Assembly: GCF_000744095.1 (NCBI RefSeq)
Contig: NZ_JQLI01000008.1
Span: 2,232,001 to 2,296,000 of the forward strand
Length of the DNA: 64,000 bases
DNA from: Cupriavidus necator A5-1
GTDB lineage: Bacteria > Pseudomonadota > Gammaproteobacteria > Burkholderiales > Burkholderiaceae
Direction: 5' to 3'
Each line of letters begins with the position of its first letter. The first letter of the stretch is position 1. Shown here piece after piece: positions 16,180-24,829 of this stretch. Made by a program: the position numbers and the translations under genes. The notes beneath the pieces were generated by a model that had not been told where the DNA came from, did no database searches, and was given only the letters and a program-made list of their open reading frames with translations.

Positions 16180-19100
16180 ATGCGTTTCGCTTGCCACATC
16201 GTGCTGACCGACACCGAGCGTGCAGAACTCGAGGCGCTCGCTGCGGCAGGTTCGGGAAACGCGCGGCTCGCCCAGCGCGCGCGCATGATTCTGCTGGCTG
16301 CCGCAGGATGGCAGAACAAGGACATCGCGGCCGAGGTCGGCGTAGGGCGCGTACAGGTGGCGCGCTGGCGCGACCGCTATGCCGTGTCGCGGCTGGCCGG
16401 GATCGAACGGGATCTGCCTCGCGGTGCGCCGCCGGTGCGGATGGACGTCGCTCGTCTCGTGGCGCTGGCACGCGATGCCGAGCCCGGAACACTGAGCGCG
16501 CGCCAGCTTGCCGCCGAACTGGGCGTTAGCTCGGCCTGCGTGTCGCGCCACTGGCGTGCCAGCGGCCTGCCGGCCCGCCCGGATCGAACCGCCGCTGCCG
16601 CGTTACTGTCCGGCACGGCCGATAAACTGCACGCCGCCGAGATCGTCGGCCTCTACCTCGCGGCGCCCGAGCATGCGGTGGCCGTGGCGATGGAGGCGGG
16701 CGCTCCCGCCGGCAAACCGGCATTTGCCGTAGCCAACCAGCGCAACAGCGCAGCTTTCCGCCGCACGATGGGGGTGTCGTTCCTGACCACGCTGAAGATG
16801 CTCGACGCCGCTACCGCGCCTGATTCCGATGCCGGACGCGTCGGCGGCTGGCTGGCCTTCCTGCGCCGGCTGGCGCCGCACGCGCCGCCTGGCCGCCAGT
16901 TGCTGATTCTGGCTGACAACCCTCTCTCGCACGAGCATCCCAAGGTACAGGAGGTGCTGGCCGGCCAACGCTGGACCGTGCGCTTCGTGGCGGGCCACGC
17001 CGCTTGGCTGCGCGGCGTCCAGGCGTTGCTGCGAGAATCGTCCGGCGGATTGCCGGCAAGCGTCGCGCAGGTGCTTGCGGCGGTAGGACAGTATGAAGCG
17101 CGGCGGCCGTTCGACTGGGTGCGCGGGGCTGACGCGGCCCCCCATTGCGAAGTGGATGTGGTCGGCCTGGTAGAGCCGGTCGATGCCGCCGACCTGGCGC
17201 CGGCAGGGCACGCATGGCCTATGATCGGCCGCGGGCGTGCCCAAGCGCCGATACAGCCATCGCCGCCGCCGCGCGCCACCGCACAGCCAGTCCTTTCGCT
17301 GGTATCGCATCCAGCAGCGCCGCGGGTCCGCCCGCGCACGGTAGAAGCCGTGGCCAGCGCAAAGCTGCTGCCGCCGCGTCATGTGCGCAAGCTGCTGCCG
17401 CGCGAGCGACTGATGAGCCGGCTGCTGGACGCGCGCCGGCAGCGCTGCGTGGTGATCCAAGGCCAGGCCGGCGCGGGCAAGACAAGCGCGTTGATGGTCT
17501 GGCGCAAGGGGCTGATCTCACTGGGCTTCGACGTGAGCTGGCTGGCGCTGGGCGTGGAAGACAACGCGCCCGCACGATTCTTCGAATGCCTGCTGGCCAG
17601 CCTGGCCGAGGCGGATCCCGCCATCGCGCGCAACGCGGCAGCTCTGACCGGCACCGGCCAGGACGATAACGCGATCGAACACTGGGTCATTACGCTGGTG
17701 CAGACGCTAGACCAGCGCGAGCGCGAGTTGGTTTTGATGATCGATGATCTGCACCACCTCACTGACACACGCATCTTTCGTGCGCTCCAGCGTCTGCTCG
17801 ACTACGCACCGCCAAAGCTCCATCTTGCGTTCAGCTCGCGCAGCGCGCTGCCCCTAGCGCTCGAGGCATTGCGCGCTCAACGGCTGCTGACCGAGCTCGA
17901 CATGCACGACCTGCGCTTTACGCCGGAGGAGTCGGCACGCTTTCTGCATGACCAGGTCGGTGCGGTGTCGACGCGCGACGCCGCGGCTCTTCACGCGCTG
18001 ACCGATGGCTGGGTGGCCGGGCTGCAGCTCTTCGCCGTGGAATTGCGGAAACGGCAGGGCGGTGACTATCCGTTCGCACGTGCAAGAGACCCGCACATGT
18101 TCGCCGCGTATTTCGAGCGTGAGGTGCTGGGCCTGATGGCATCGGATGACCTCGCCATGCTCACGCGCATGGCCATCTGCCCTCATTTCTGCGCCAACCT
18201 GTGCGCGGCAATGCCGGGCGAGACCGATACCCCGTCGCGCATCGCCGCGCGGCTGGCCCGGCTCGAATCCGACAACCAATTCATCACCCAGGTAGGCAGC
18301 GGCGACAGCGAGGCGTGGTATCGGATCCATCCGCTGCTGCGAGAAACGCTGCTGGCGAGGCTGGAGCCCGCGGATAACGGCAGGATTGGCGATCCGGACA
18401 TTGCCTGCGTCACCACGGAGGCGCGCGCGCTGCATGCCGCCGCCTGGAGCTGGTTCGACCGACGCGGCCAGCTCGGCGACGCCGTCTACCACGCCGTCCG
18501 CGCGGGCGAGGCGGCTGCCGCCGCGGCAATGGTGGAATCAAGCGGGCACGACCTGCTCAAGAGCGGCGACCTGACGCAGCTGCTGACGCTGATGCGCCGG
18601 CTGCCCGATGACCAGGTGCAGAGCCGCTTCGGCCTGCTGGCGCTGGTGGCGTTCCTGCGGCTCTACATGCGCGACGTGGACGGGCTGGAACAGAGCCTGG
18701 AGCGGCTCGCAGTGCTGTGCGACCGCACCGACACCGTCCACCCCTACGTCGTCTGCCTGCTTCGCGCCGGCCGCGCGGTGCAGCTGGATGATATCGACAC
18801 GATCATCGGCATGCTGCCCGAACTCTGGGCGATCCCGCCCCAGGCAGACGATCTCTGGTGGACCTGCCGCAGCAACGTGCTGTCGTGGTACTTCCTGCTG
18901 CGCGGAGAATACAAAGAGGCGCGCCGCCTACAAAGCGATACCGAGCGACGCAGCAATGTGCCGCGCAGCAGCATGTTTGGCCGCTATATCACCGCGATGA
19001 GCCTGGCGATGGAGGGCGAGATCCAGCACGCGGCCAAGAGTGCCCGCGAGGTGCTGCGCGAGGCCGAGCGCCGCGGCCCCGCTTTCCTCGGACTGACATG

Positions 19101-20085
19101 CATGGCCGCCGGTTTGCTGGCCGACATCCTTTATGAGCTCAACGACTATGACAGCGCATGCGAGTTGCTAGAGCCGCGCATCGCAATGCTCGAGCGCGTG
19201 TCGCTGCCCGATGTGGTACTGCGAGCGTTCACAGTTCTGTCCAGGGCGTACTGGCTCGCCGGGCGGCGGGCGCAGGCCACCGCGTGCCTGGACCGGCTCG
19301 AAGCCTACGCCGTGCGCTATCGGATCGACCGCCTGCTGGCGGAGGCGCTGCTCCTGCGTTTGAGCCGGCATCTTCAGCTCGGTGAGACCGAACGCGCCAA
19401 TGCGGTGCTCCAGCGCGTGCAGCAGCTTGCGCAGCGCTACGCCGGCCAGCCCGGCACGGTAGCCGCCCATGTCGCCCGCATCGCTGCACAGGCCGGGATC
19501 GAGATGTTGCTTCATACGCACGACTATGCGAACGCGGCGGCACGCCTCGAAGCTCGGCTCATACTGGAAAGCGAAGCACGGCCCGCCCGGTCCGCCACAC
19601 TGTGGCTGCAGACGGCGCTGGCACGCCATGCAGCAGGCAATAGCGCAGGTGCGCGCGCTGCATTAGTGCGGGCGCTTCGGACGGGGCACGGTTCGGGGCT
19701 GACCCGCACGCTGCTCGACGCGACGGCCGGTGCTGCACCATCGTTCGCGGCACTCATCGGTGAGGGGCTCGACGACCCCGTGCTTGCTTTCTACGCGCGC
19801 CGTTTGCTGACGGCTGCCATAACGGCCGCGCCTGCGCCGCCAGGTACCTCGGAGCAGGCGGGGGCCATCGCCATGCTGAGCGAGCGCGAGCGCGAGGTTC
19901 TCGGGCTGCTGGCGCAGGCCATGTCGAACAAGAAGATCGCGAGTGTGCTCAACGTGTCGCCAGAAACGGTGAAATGGCATCTCAAAAACATCTACGTGAA
20001 GCTCGGTGTCAACGGCCGGGGTAGGGCTGCAGCGCGGCTGCGCGACCTGGCGCCGTCGCAACCGGGCAGCGCGCTGGCGGCTTGA
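16180..20085 (+). CDS. LAL (MalT-like) LuxR regulator fused to a domesticated IS630-type transposase
   Basis: 1301 residues. Residues about 8-130 are two helix-turn-helix segments as in IS630 transposases (RLAQRARMILLAAAGWQNKD, later ELGVSSACVSRHWRASGLP). Residues about 140-315 align with the IS630 DDE domain (EIVGLYLAAPEHAVAV, LLILADNPLSHEHPK near 246, GHAAWLRGVQALL near 275-282, ARRPFDW) but the catalytic residues are lost or displaced. A Pro/Ala linker leads to a STAND ATPase: Walker A GQAGAGKT at 428-435 and Walker B LVLMIDDLHH near 516-525, then TPR-like helices and a C-terminal LuxR HTH (LSEREREVLGLLAQAMSNKK from 1233, ETVKWHLKNIYVKLGV). Start ATG with AAGGAGG upstream. Divergent from the 15.9 kb minus operon, probably regulating it. 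Confidence 0.9.
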   Translation: MRFACHIVLTDTERAELEALAAAGSGNARLAQRARMILLAAAGWQNKDIAAEVGVGRVQVARWRDRYAVSRLAGIERDLPRGAPPVRMDVARLVALARDAEPGTLSARQLAAELGVSSACVSRHWRASGLPARPDRTAAAALLSGTADKLHAAEIVGLYLAAPEHAVAVAMEAGAPAGKPAFAVANQRNSAAFRRTMGVSFLTTLKMLDAATAPDSDAGRVGGWLAFLRRLAPHAPPGRQLLILADNPLSHEHPKVQEVLAGQRWTVRFVAGHAAWLRGVQALLRESSGGLPASVAQVLAAVGQYEARRPFDWVRGADAAPHCEVDVVGLVEPVDAADLAPAGHAWPMIGRGRAQAPIQPSPPPRATAQPVLSLVSHPAAPRVRPRTVEAVASAKLLPPRHVRKLLPRERLMSRLLDARRQRCVVIQGQAGAGKTSALMVWRKGLISLGFDVSWLALGVEDNAPARFFECLLASLAEADPAIARNAAALTGTGQDDNAIEHWVITLVQTLDQRERELVLMIDDLHHLTDTRIFRALQRLLDYAPPKLHLAFSSRSALPLALEALRAQRLLTELDMHDLRFTPEESARFLHDQVGAVSTRDAAALHALTDGWVAGLQLFAVELRKRQGGDYPFARARDPHMFAAYFEREVLGLMASDDLAMLTRMAICPHFCANLCAAMPGETDTPSRIAARLARLESDNQFITQVGSGDSEAWYRIHPLLRETLLARLEPADNGRIGDPDIACVTTEARALHAAAWSWFDRRGQLGDAVYHAVRAGEAAAAAAMVESSGHDLLKSGDLTQLLTLMRRLPDDQVQSRFGLLALVAFLRLYMRDVDGLEQSLERLAVLCDRTDTVHPYVVCLLRAGRAVQLDDIDTIIGMLPELWAIPPQADDLWWTCRSNVLSWYFLLRGEYKEARRLQSDTERRSNVPRSSMFGRYITAMSLAMEGEIQHAAKSAREVLREAERRGPAFLGLTCMAAGLLADILYELNDYDSACELLEPRIAMLERVSLPDVVLRAFTVLSRAYWLAGRRAQATACLDRLEAYAVRYRIDRLLAEALLLRLSRHLQLGETERANAVLQRVQQLAQRYAGQPGTVAAHVARIAAQAGIEMLLHTHDYANAAARLEARLILESEARPARSATLWLQTALARHAAGNSAGARAALVRALRTGHGSGLTRTLLDATAGAAPSFAALIGEGLDDPVLAFYARRLLTAAITAAPAPPGTSEQAGAIAMLSEREREVLGLLAQAMSNKKIASVLNVSPETVKWHLKNIYVKLGVNGRGRAAARLRDLAPSQPGSALAA

Positions 20086-20289
20086 CGTGCGCAACTGCGG
20101 CCAGGCCACGTCATGCACGGGAGTGGGGATGGCGCACGTCCCCAGCACTGGATAGTCCCGCTGCAGTTCCCCTTAAGTCCGTTCAAATTTCGCCCTAACA
20201 AATTTCATCATAAGTTCCGCCACCGCCTTCCACCCACGTCGGGGAGTACTCCCCGGCCGGCCGCGCCGCGATGATGGTCCATCCGGGCA

Positions 20290-20644
20290 GAAGTGCAATG
20301 GGGGCGCCTGAACCGCGTCGCGCTGTTCGCGTTCACACGCATGGCAGGCAGCGTCCCGGCCAGCACGCCCCGAAGCCCGGGCACGCATGCAGGTTCTGAT
20401 GCGCTGAACCCGGCAAAGATCGCCCCGTTCACGCTGGCGCTGCTGAGCGAATAGGCGCGCGAGGTCAAGAACCAGGTATTCGTCGTACGCAGCAAGGAGT
20501 TCTATCTGATGTCGCAGCGACGCACCATCCGCACCGCGCGCAACGACGCCGGCTGGACCGTGGGGAGCTGCCTGGCGCGGGGCCATCCCGATGTTCAAGC
20601 CGGCGTTGTTCCCACCGGGCCTGTCGCGCGGCGTGTTCAACTGA
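20290..20644 (+). pseudogene. SDR family dehydrogenase remnant (C-terminal third)
   Basis: Plus-strand translation recovers the end of a 3-hydroxyacyl-CoA-type SDR in pieces: LNRVALFAFTRMAGSVPAST, then LNPAKIAPFTLALLSE, an in-frame TAG, AREVKNQVFVVRSKEFYLMS, RTIRTARNDAGWT, a frameshift, and AIPMFKPALFPPGLSRGVFN with stop 20642-20644. Family members read ...PEKIAPxxVYLASDxAxxVxGQIFxVRxNEIxLxSQPRP...GWT. At least one stop and two frameshifts are needed, so the gene is dead. It lies 73 bases before an intact ACAD and was probably the first gene of that operon. Confidence 0.75.
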
Positions 20645-20716
20645 TCCGGTCTGATGGCCTTCGCCCGCGCACACTGCTTTCCCTCTGACGTATGAAGTTC
20701 CGCTTTTCCAACCCAA

Positions 20717-21871
20717 ATGAACATGAATTTCGAACTTACCTTTGAGCAGCTGCTGCTGCAGGACAGCGTGGCGCGCTTCGTCGAGAAGGACTACGGCTTC
20801 GAGGCGCGCACCGCGCTGGTCAAGTCCGGGTCGCGCTGCGATGGCCGGCACTGGGCCACGTTCGCGAACAACGGCTGGCTTGCCGCCGCGTTGCCCGAAG
20901 CACAGGGCGGCCTGGGCGGCACGTTGCTCGACACCGTGCTGATCGCGGGCCAGTTCGGCCGCGGCCTCGTGATCGAGCCGTTCCTCGGCTGTGCCGTGGC
21001 CGCTGCGCAGACGTTGCTGGCCGGCGCCACGCCCGCGCAGCGCGATGCACTGCTACCCGCGCTGGCAGACGGATCGCGGCGGGTGGCGCTGGCCTACAGC
21101 GAAGCGGGAACTCGGGGCCTGCCGGCCCCCATCGCCACGTGCGCCGAGGCGACAGCGGGCGGTTACGTGCTAAACGGCACCAAGACGCTCGTGCTCGGTG
21201 GCACCGAGGCCGACGCCTTTGTCGTGTCGGCCATGCATGGTGGAGAACTCCGCCTCTTCGTAGTCCGTGCCGACACGCCGGGGGTAACGTGCCGCGCGGT
21301 GCCGCTCCATGACGCCACCTGGGCGGCGGAGATCACGTTTGACATCGCCGCCGTGCCAGGCGACGCGCTGCTGGGCGAGCCCGGCACTGGCCTGGCAGCG
21401 CTCCAGCATGGTCTGTTTCACGCCACGGCGGCGCTGTGTGCGGAACTCGTCAGCGCCATGGACAAGACGATCGAGATCACGGCGGAGTACCTGAAGGTAC
21501 GCAAGCAGTTTGGCGTGCCTATCGGCAGCTTCCAGGTCCTGCAGCATCGCATGGCTGACATGGCCGCCGAGACGGAGCTGGCGCGTTCGATGCTATATGC
21601 GCTGCTTGCGACCGTGGAGACCGGCACGCCGGACGACGTGCAGCGCACGGTGTCGCAGGCGAAGTCGCTGGTCGGCCGCGCGGCCAAGTATGTGTGCGGC
21701 CAGGGCATCCAGCTGCACGGCGGTATTGGCATGACTGATGAATATATCGTCGGTCATTACTTCAAGCGCGCAGTGGTAGCCGATGCGCTGTTCGGCAACG
21801 CCGACCTCCATGAATCACTGGTGGCCGAAGCGTTGCAGCATTCCCTCAACAACGAACGAGTACAGGCATGA
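20717..21871 (+). CDS. acyl-CoA dehydrogenase family protein
   Basis: 384-residue ACAD: N-terminal helices (MNMNFELTFEQLLLQDSVARF), GWLAAALPEAQGGLGG, a middle beta domain with the less conserved YSEAGTRGLPAP in place of xSEPxxGSD, and C-terminal KVRKQFGVPIGSFQVLQHRM and QGIQLHGGIGMTDEYIVGHYF. No Glu is present at the usual YEGTxE site (it reads DALFGNADLH), so it may be the non-catalytic partner of a heteromeric ACAD, or use another base. It overlaps the following MaoC pseudogene start by ATGA, showing an original co-translated operon whose neighbours have decayed. Confidence 0.9.
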   Translation: MNMNFELTFEQLLLQDSVARFVEKDYGFEARTALVKSGSRCDGRHWATFANNGWLAAALPEAQGGLGGTLLDTVLIAGQFGRGLVIEPFLGCAVAAAQTLLAGATPAQRDALLPALADGSRRVALAYSEAGTRGLPAPIATCAEATAGGYVLNGTKTLVLGGTEADAFVVSAMHGGELRLFVVRADTPGVTCRAVPLHDATWAAEITFDIAAVPGDALLGEPGTGLAALQHGLFHATAALCAELVSAMDKTIEITAEYLKVRKQFGVPIGSFQVLQHRMADMAAETELARSMLYALLATVETGTPDDVQRTVSQAKSLVGRAAKYVCGQGIQLHGGIGMTDEYIVGHYFKRAVVADALFGNADLHESLVAEALQHSLNNERVQA

Positions 21872-22277
21872 ACATCAAAGAAGAAACCCGCGAGCCAACG
21901 CCGATGGGCGAGGTCATCGGCGTCGGTGACTGGGTCGCCATCGGCCAGTGCCGCCTAAACACCGTTTGCCGACGCCACCGGGGTCACTAACGAATCCACG
22001 GCCAGAGGAGGCCGCGCGAGATCCGGCGCGCTTGGCACCACCGTCGCCCAGGGACGCCTGACGCTAAGCCTGCTGCCTGGGATCGCGAACGTGACCAGGG
22101 CAAGTAGCGTTGTCCTGCACCGGTGCCGGTCGGTAGCCGGCGCGGCGGCTTCATGGGAATACCCTACGGTGCGCTCGAAGACGGCGGCGCACAAACCGAG
22201 ATCGAGATGACGATAGAGCGCCACGGTCCCAAGCGCCCGGTGTGCGTGGCGGCGTCGATCACCCGGACGGCACGCAG
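21868..22277 (+). pseudogene. MaoC-family enoyl-CoA hydratase, multiply frameshifted
   Basis: Starts with ATG overlapping the ACAD stop (ATGA). The first frame gives IGVGDWVAIGQCRLNTV and then stops early. The next frame restores FADATG and later TTVAQGRLTLSLLPGIANV (family: AHGYLTLSLLP). A third frame gives PVPVGSRRGGFMGI, TEIEMTIERHGPKRPVCVA and ASITR, the family C-terminus. The FADATGDHxWIH catalytic motif is broken (FADATGVTNES). At least two frameshifts, so non-functional. Confidence 0.75.
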
Positions 22278-22324
22278 AGACATCCCTCGATGCCGCGTGG
22301 CTTTTCTTTTCTTGTGGGTCGGGC

Positions 22325-22352
22325 AAAAAAAGAGCCGGGTCACTGCCCGGCC
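22325..22352 (-). terminator. terminator after the 22.4 kb ACAD
   Basis: On the minus strand GCCGGG/CCCGGC around a short CAGTGA loop is followed by TCTTTTTTT (complement of 22325-22333). It lies 54 bases past the ACAD stop. Confidence 0.8.
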
Positions 22353-22405
22353 AGAACCGTTGCCTGTGGCTGCGAATGGCAGCAACAGGCAATCGTGGAG
22401 ACACT

Positions 22406-23605
22406 TCAGAGCTGGAACTTCGCCTTGGCGATGATGCCGCGCTGGATCTCGCTGGTGCCCCCGTAGATCGTGGTGGCGCGGCGGAAGAACGCTTCGGTGG
22501 CAAGGTCCTGCATGGTGTCCTGCATCGGCAGCGGCTCTGCCTCGCTGCCTTCCGCGCTGAACGGATAGGCCACGGGCGCATAGTCCCCCAGGCTCTCGAC
22601 CAGGAACTGCCCCATCTGCTGCTGGAGTTCCGTGCCGAGGATCTTCAGCACCGAACCCAAGGCGTGCGCGGTGGCGCTGTGGTCGCCGGCCTGTTCCAGG
22701 GCGGCCACGCGCTGCACCAGCACCGACACGGCCTCCAGCTCGGCCTCGTAGCGGGCCAGCCGCAGCGCAAACTGCGGTTGCGTGCGCAGCGCGCGGCCCT
22801 GAGCCGGCGCTGCCGCCAACGTGCGCAGCTGGCGTTGCATGCGGCGCAGCGTCGGCAGGTCGGCCGTGAATGCGTGCTCGTTGTTCAGCAGAAACTTGGT
22901 CACCTGCCAGCCGCGGCCTTCCTCGCCGATCAGGTTCGTGGCGGGCACCCGTACGTTGTCGAAGAACGTCTCGTTCAGGTGGTGGCAGCCGTCGATGCTG
23001 ATGATCGGCCGCACGGTGATGCCCGGCGTCTTCATGTCCACCAGCAGGAAGCTGATGCCCGCCTGCTTCCTCTCGCCAGCGCCCGTGCGCACGAGCAGGA
23101 AGATCCAGTCGGCGTGGTGGGCATAGCTGGTCCAGGTCTTCTGGCCATTGATGATGTAGTCATCGCCATCGCGCATGGCCTGCGTGCGCAGTGAGGCCAG
23201 GTCAGAACCGGAGCCAGGTTCCGAGAAGCCCTGGCACCAGATCCGGTCACCGCACAGGATCGCGCCGATATGCTCCTCCCGCTGCGCGGGGGTGCCGAAA
23301 TGGTTGATTACGGGGCCCACGAGCTTCTGCGCGAAATTGTCCTGCGAGGGGGCGCCAGCCAGCGCGCATTCCTCGTCGAACACCAGGCGCTGCTGCACGG
23401 TCCAGCCCGGCCCCCCGTGCTCGGACGCCCAGGACGGCGCACCCCAGCCTTGTCTATTGAGGGTGCTCTGCCACGCGACTAGCGTGTCGCGCGGAGAACG
23501 CATGCCGTGGTTGCGGCTTGGCGTGTCGGCGGGCAGGTGATCGCGCAGGAACGTGCGTACCTGCTGGCGGAACTGCGTGAGGTTGGGGTCGGCTCGAAAG
23601 TCCAT
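22406..23605 (-). CDS. acyl-CoA dehydrogenase family protein
   Basis: 399-residue ACAD of the FadE17/steroid-degradation-like type: MDFRADPNLTQFRQQVRTFL, GWGAPSWASEHGGPGW, GFSEPGSGSDLASLRTQA, the beta domain NGQKTWTSYAHHADWIFLLV (in part), VTKFLLNNEH, and C-terminal TTIYGGTSEIQRGIIA. The YEGT Glu is replaced by Gly (YGGT), as in several long-chain and sterol-type ACADs, where another acidic residue serves as base. It is divergent from an enoyl-CoA hydratase (23880), with tandem operator-like repeats between them. Confidence 0.92.
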   Translation of the reverse strand: MDFRADPNLTQFRQQVRTFLRDHLPADTPSRNHGMRSPRDTLVAWQSTLNRQGWGAPSWASEHGGPGWTVQQRLVFDEECALAGAPSQDNFAQKLVGPVINHFGTPAQREEHIGAILCGDRIWCQGFSEPGSGSDLASLRTQAMRDGDDYIINGQKTWTSYAHHADWIFLLVRTGAGERKQAGISFLLVDMKTPGITVRPIISIDGCHHLNETFFDNVRVPATNLIGEEGRGWQVTKFLLNNEHAFTADLPTLRRMQRQLRTLAAAPAQGRALRTQPQFALRLARYEAELEAVSVLVQRVAALEQAGDHSATAHALGSVLKILGTELQQQMGQFLVESLGDYAPVAYPFSAEGSEAEPLPMQDTMQDLATEAFFRRATTIYGGTSEIQRGIIAKAKFQL

Positions 23606-23704
23606 TTGCGTTGCTCTCCATTAACCGGCGGCACCGCGAACGCGGCTTGCCGACATGCTGCACCTTAAAGCAAGGCGGCATGAGGTTGTGCCCCCCGCCT
23701 TTGG

Positions 23705-23755
23705 TGGCGATAAGTGTCGCCAGGTGCGCGCCGCTGTGGCGATACATTCGTCGCG
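23705..23755. promoter_or_regulatory. tandem operator-like repeats between divergent ACAD and hydratase genes
   Basis: TGGCGATAAGTGTCGCCA (23705-23722) is a perfect 6-bp inverted repeat TGGCGA/TCGCCA with a 6-base spacer. A second, imperfect copy TGGCGATACATTCGTCGCG begins at 23737, 32 bases (three helical turns) downstream. Position between two divergent catabolic genes fits a repressor or activator site; no regulator gene lies next to it, so the cognate protein is unknown. Confidence 0.5.
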
Positions 23756-23879
23756 TTCCATATGTCCCTTCGGGTTGCGTTGCATCCCCTCACGTCGGGT
23801 GGGACCGTTGGGCTGCGCGTGCGTGGAGACTGTCTGCCCAGCACGTGCAGGACGTTTCCCATCCACCGAAGGATCCTCA

Positions 23880-24725
23880 ATGCCAACCTCGCAATATCCG
23901 CTGCGCCATTCCGTACTGACCGTCCTCGACGGGATCGCGGAGTTCACGCACCAGCGCCCCGGGGCGCGCAACGCGCTGTCGCTGGAGATGCGGCAGGACT
24001 ATGCCGACATGCTCGATATCGTTGAAAACGAGTGCAGCATTCGTGCGCTGATCCTTACCGGTTCGGGCGGCAGCTTTTGCGCTGGCGGCGACCTGAAGTC
24101 CGTCGCGGCGCTGATTGACGACCCCGATCCTGCGGCACGCGCCCCCGAGGTGATGCGCCACCGCGTGGCCGCTACCCATGCGTGGTTACGGCGGCTGCAC
24201 CAGCTTGGCGTGCCGGTCATTGCCGCCGTCGATGGCCCTGCGGCAGGCGCTGGCTGCTCGCTGGTGCTGGCAGCCGATTTCGTGCTCGCCTCGGAGCGGG
24301 CGTCGTTCTCGATGACGTTCGTGAAAGTCGGACTGATACCGGACATGGGTGCGCTCTACGCGCTGCCGCGCATCGTCGGGATGAGCAAGGCAAAGGAACT
24401 GATGCTGACCGGTCGCCGCGTGGACGCCCAGGAGGCCCGGCAACTTGGCATCGTGCACGACATCTACACCGCCGATGCGCTGCCAGAAGCCGCGCGCCGG
24501 TTTGCGGCGCGCTTCCTCAACGGCCCTCGTGAAGCCATGGCGCTGACCAAGCGCGCTGCAAACGCGACGTTCGAGACGCCTTACGACACGATGTTCGAGA
24601 TCGAGGCACAGGCCCAGGCGCTAGCCGCCGCGGCGCCGCACTACGGGGAAGCGGTGCGCGGCTTCCTGCGCGGCGAAGCGCCGAAGTATGACTGGGATCG
24701 TGAAGTCCGGCGTAACCCGGCGTGA
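23880..24725 (+). CDS. enoyl-CoA hydratase/isomerase family protein
   Basis: 281-residue crotonase-fold protein. Oxyanion-hole motifs: SGGSFCAGGDLKSV and DGPAAGAGCSLVLAADFVLAS. The active-site stretch FVKVGLIPDMGALYALPRIVG has Asp in the second acidic position; classical hydratases carry two Glu, so isomerase or another crotonase activity is possible. Start ATG 23880 with GAAGG just upstream; the frame is open for 75 codons further up but without similarity and crosses the operator region. It is followed after 104 bases by a porin gene. Confidence 0.9.
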   Translation: MPTSQYPLRHSVLTVLDGIAEFTHQRPGARNALSLEMRQDYADMLDIVENECSIRALILTGSGGSFCAGGDLKSVAALIDDPDPAARAPEVMRHRVAATHAWLRRLHQLGVPVIAAVDGPAAGAGCSLVLAADFVLASERASFSMTFVKVGLIPDMGALYALPRIVGMSKAKELMLTGRRVDAQEARQLGIVHDIYTADALPEAARRFAARFLNGPREAMALTKRAANATFETPYDTMFEIEAQAQALAAAAPHYGEAVRGFLRGEAPKYDWDREVRRNPA

Positions 24726-24829
24726 CTGGATTTTTTTAATCCGCGCATGCGTGGAGGACGCTAGCGCGGCGCATCAGGTCGCCCCAACCACTGGGGCGAC
24801 GCCACCAAGCAAAGGGAGAAGGGGAGAAA

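Noticed and set aside
21955..22581. 208-codon minus-strand frame
   Set aside because: Lies opposite MaoC pseudogene pieces recognisable on plus; no motifs of its own.
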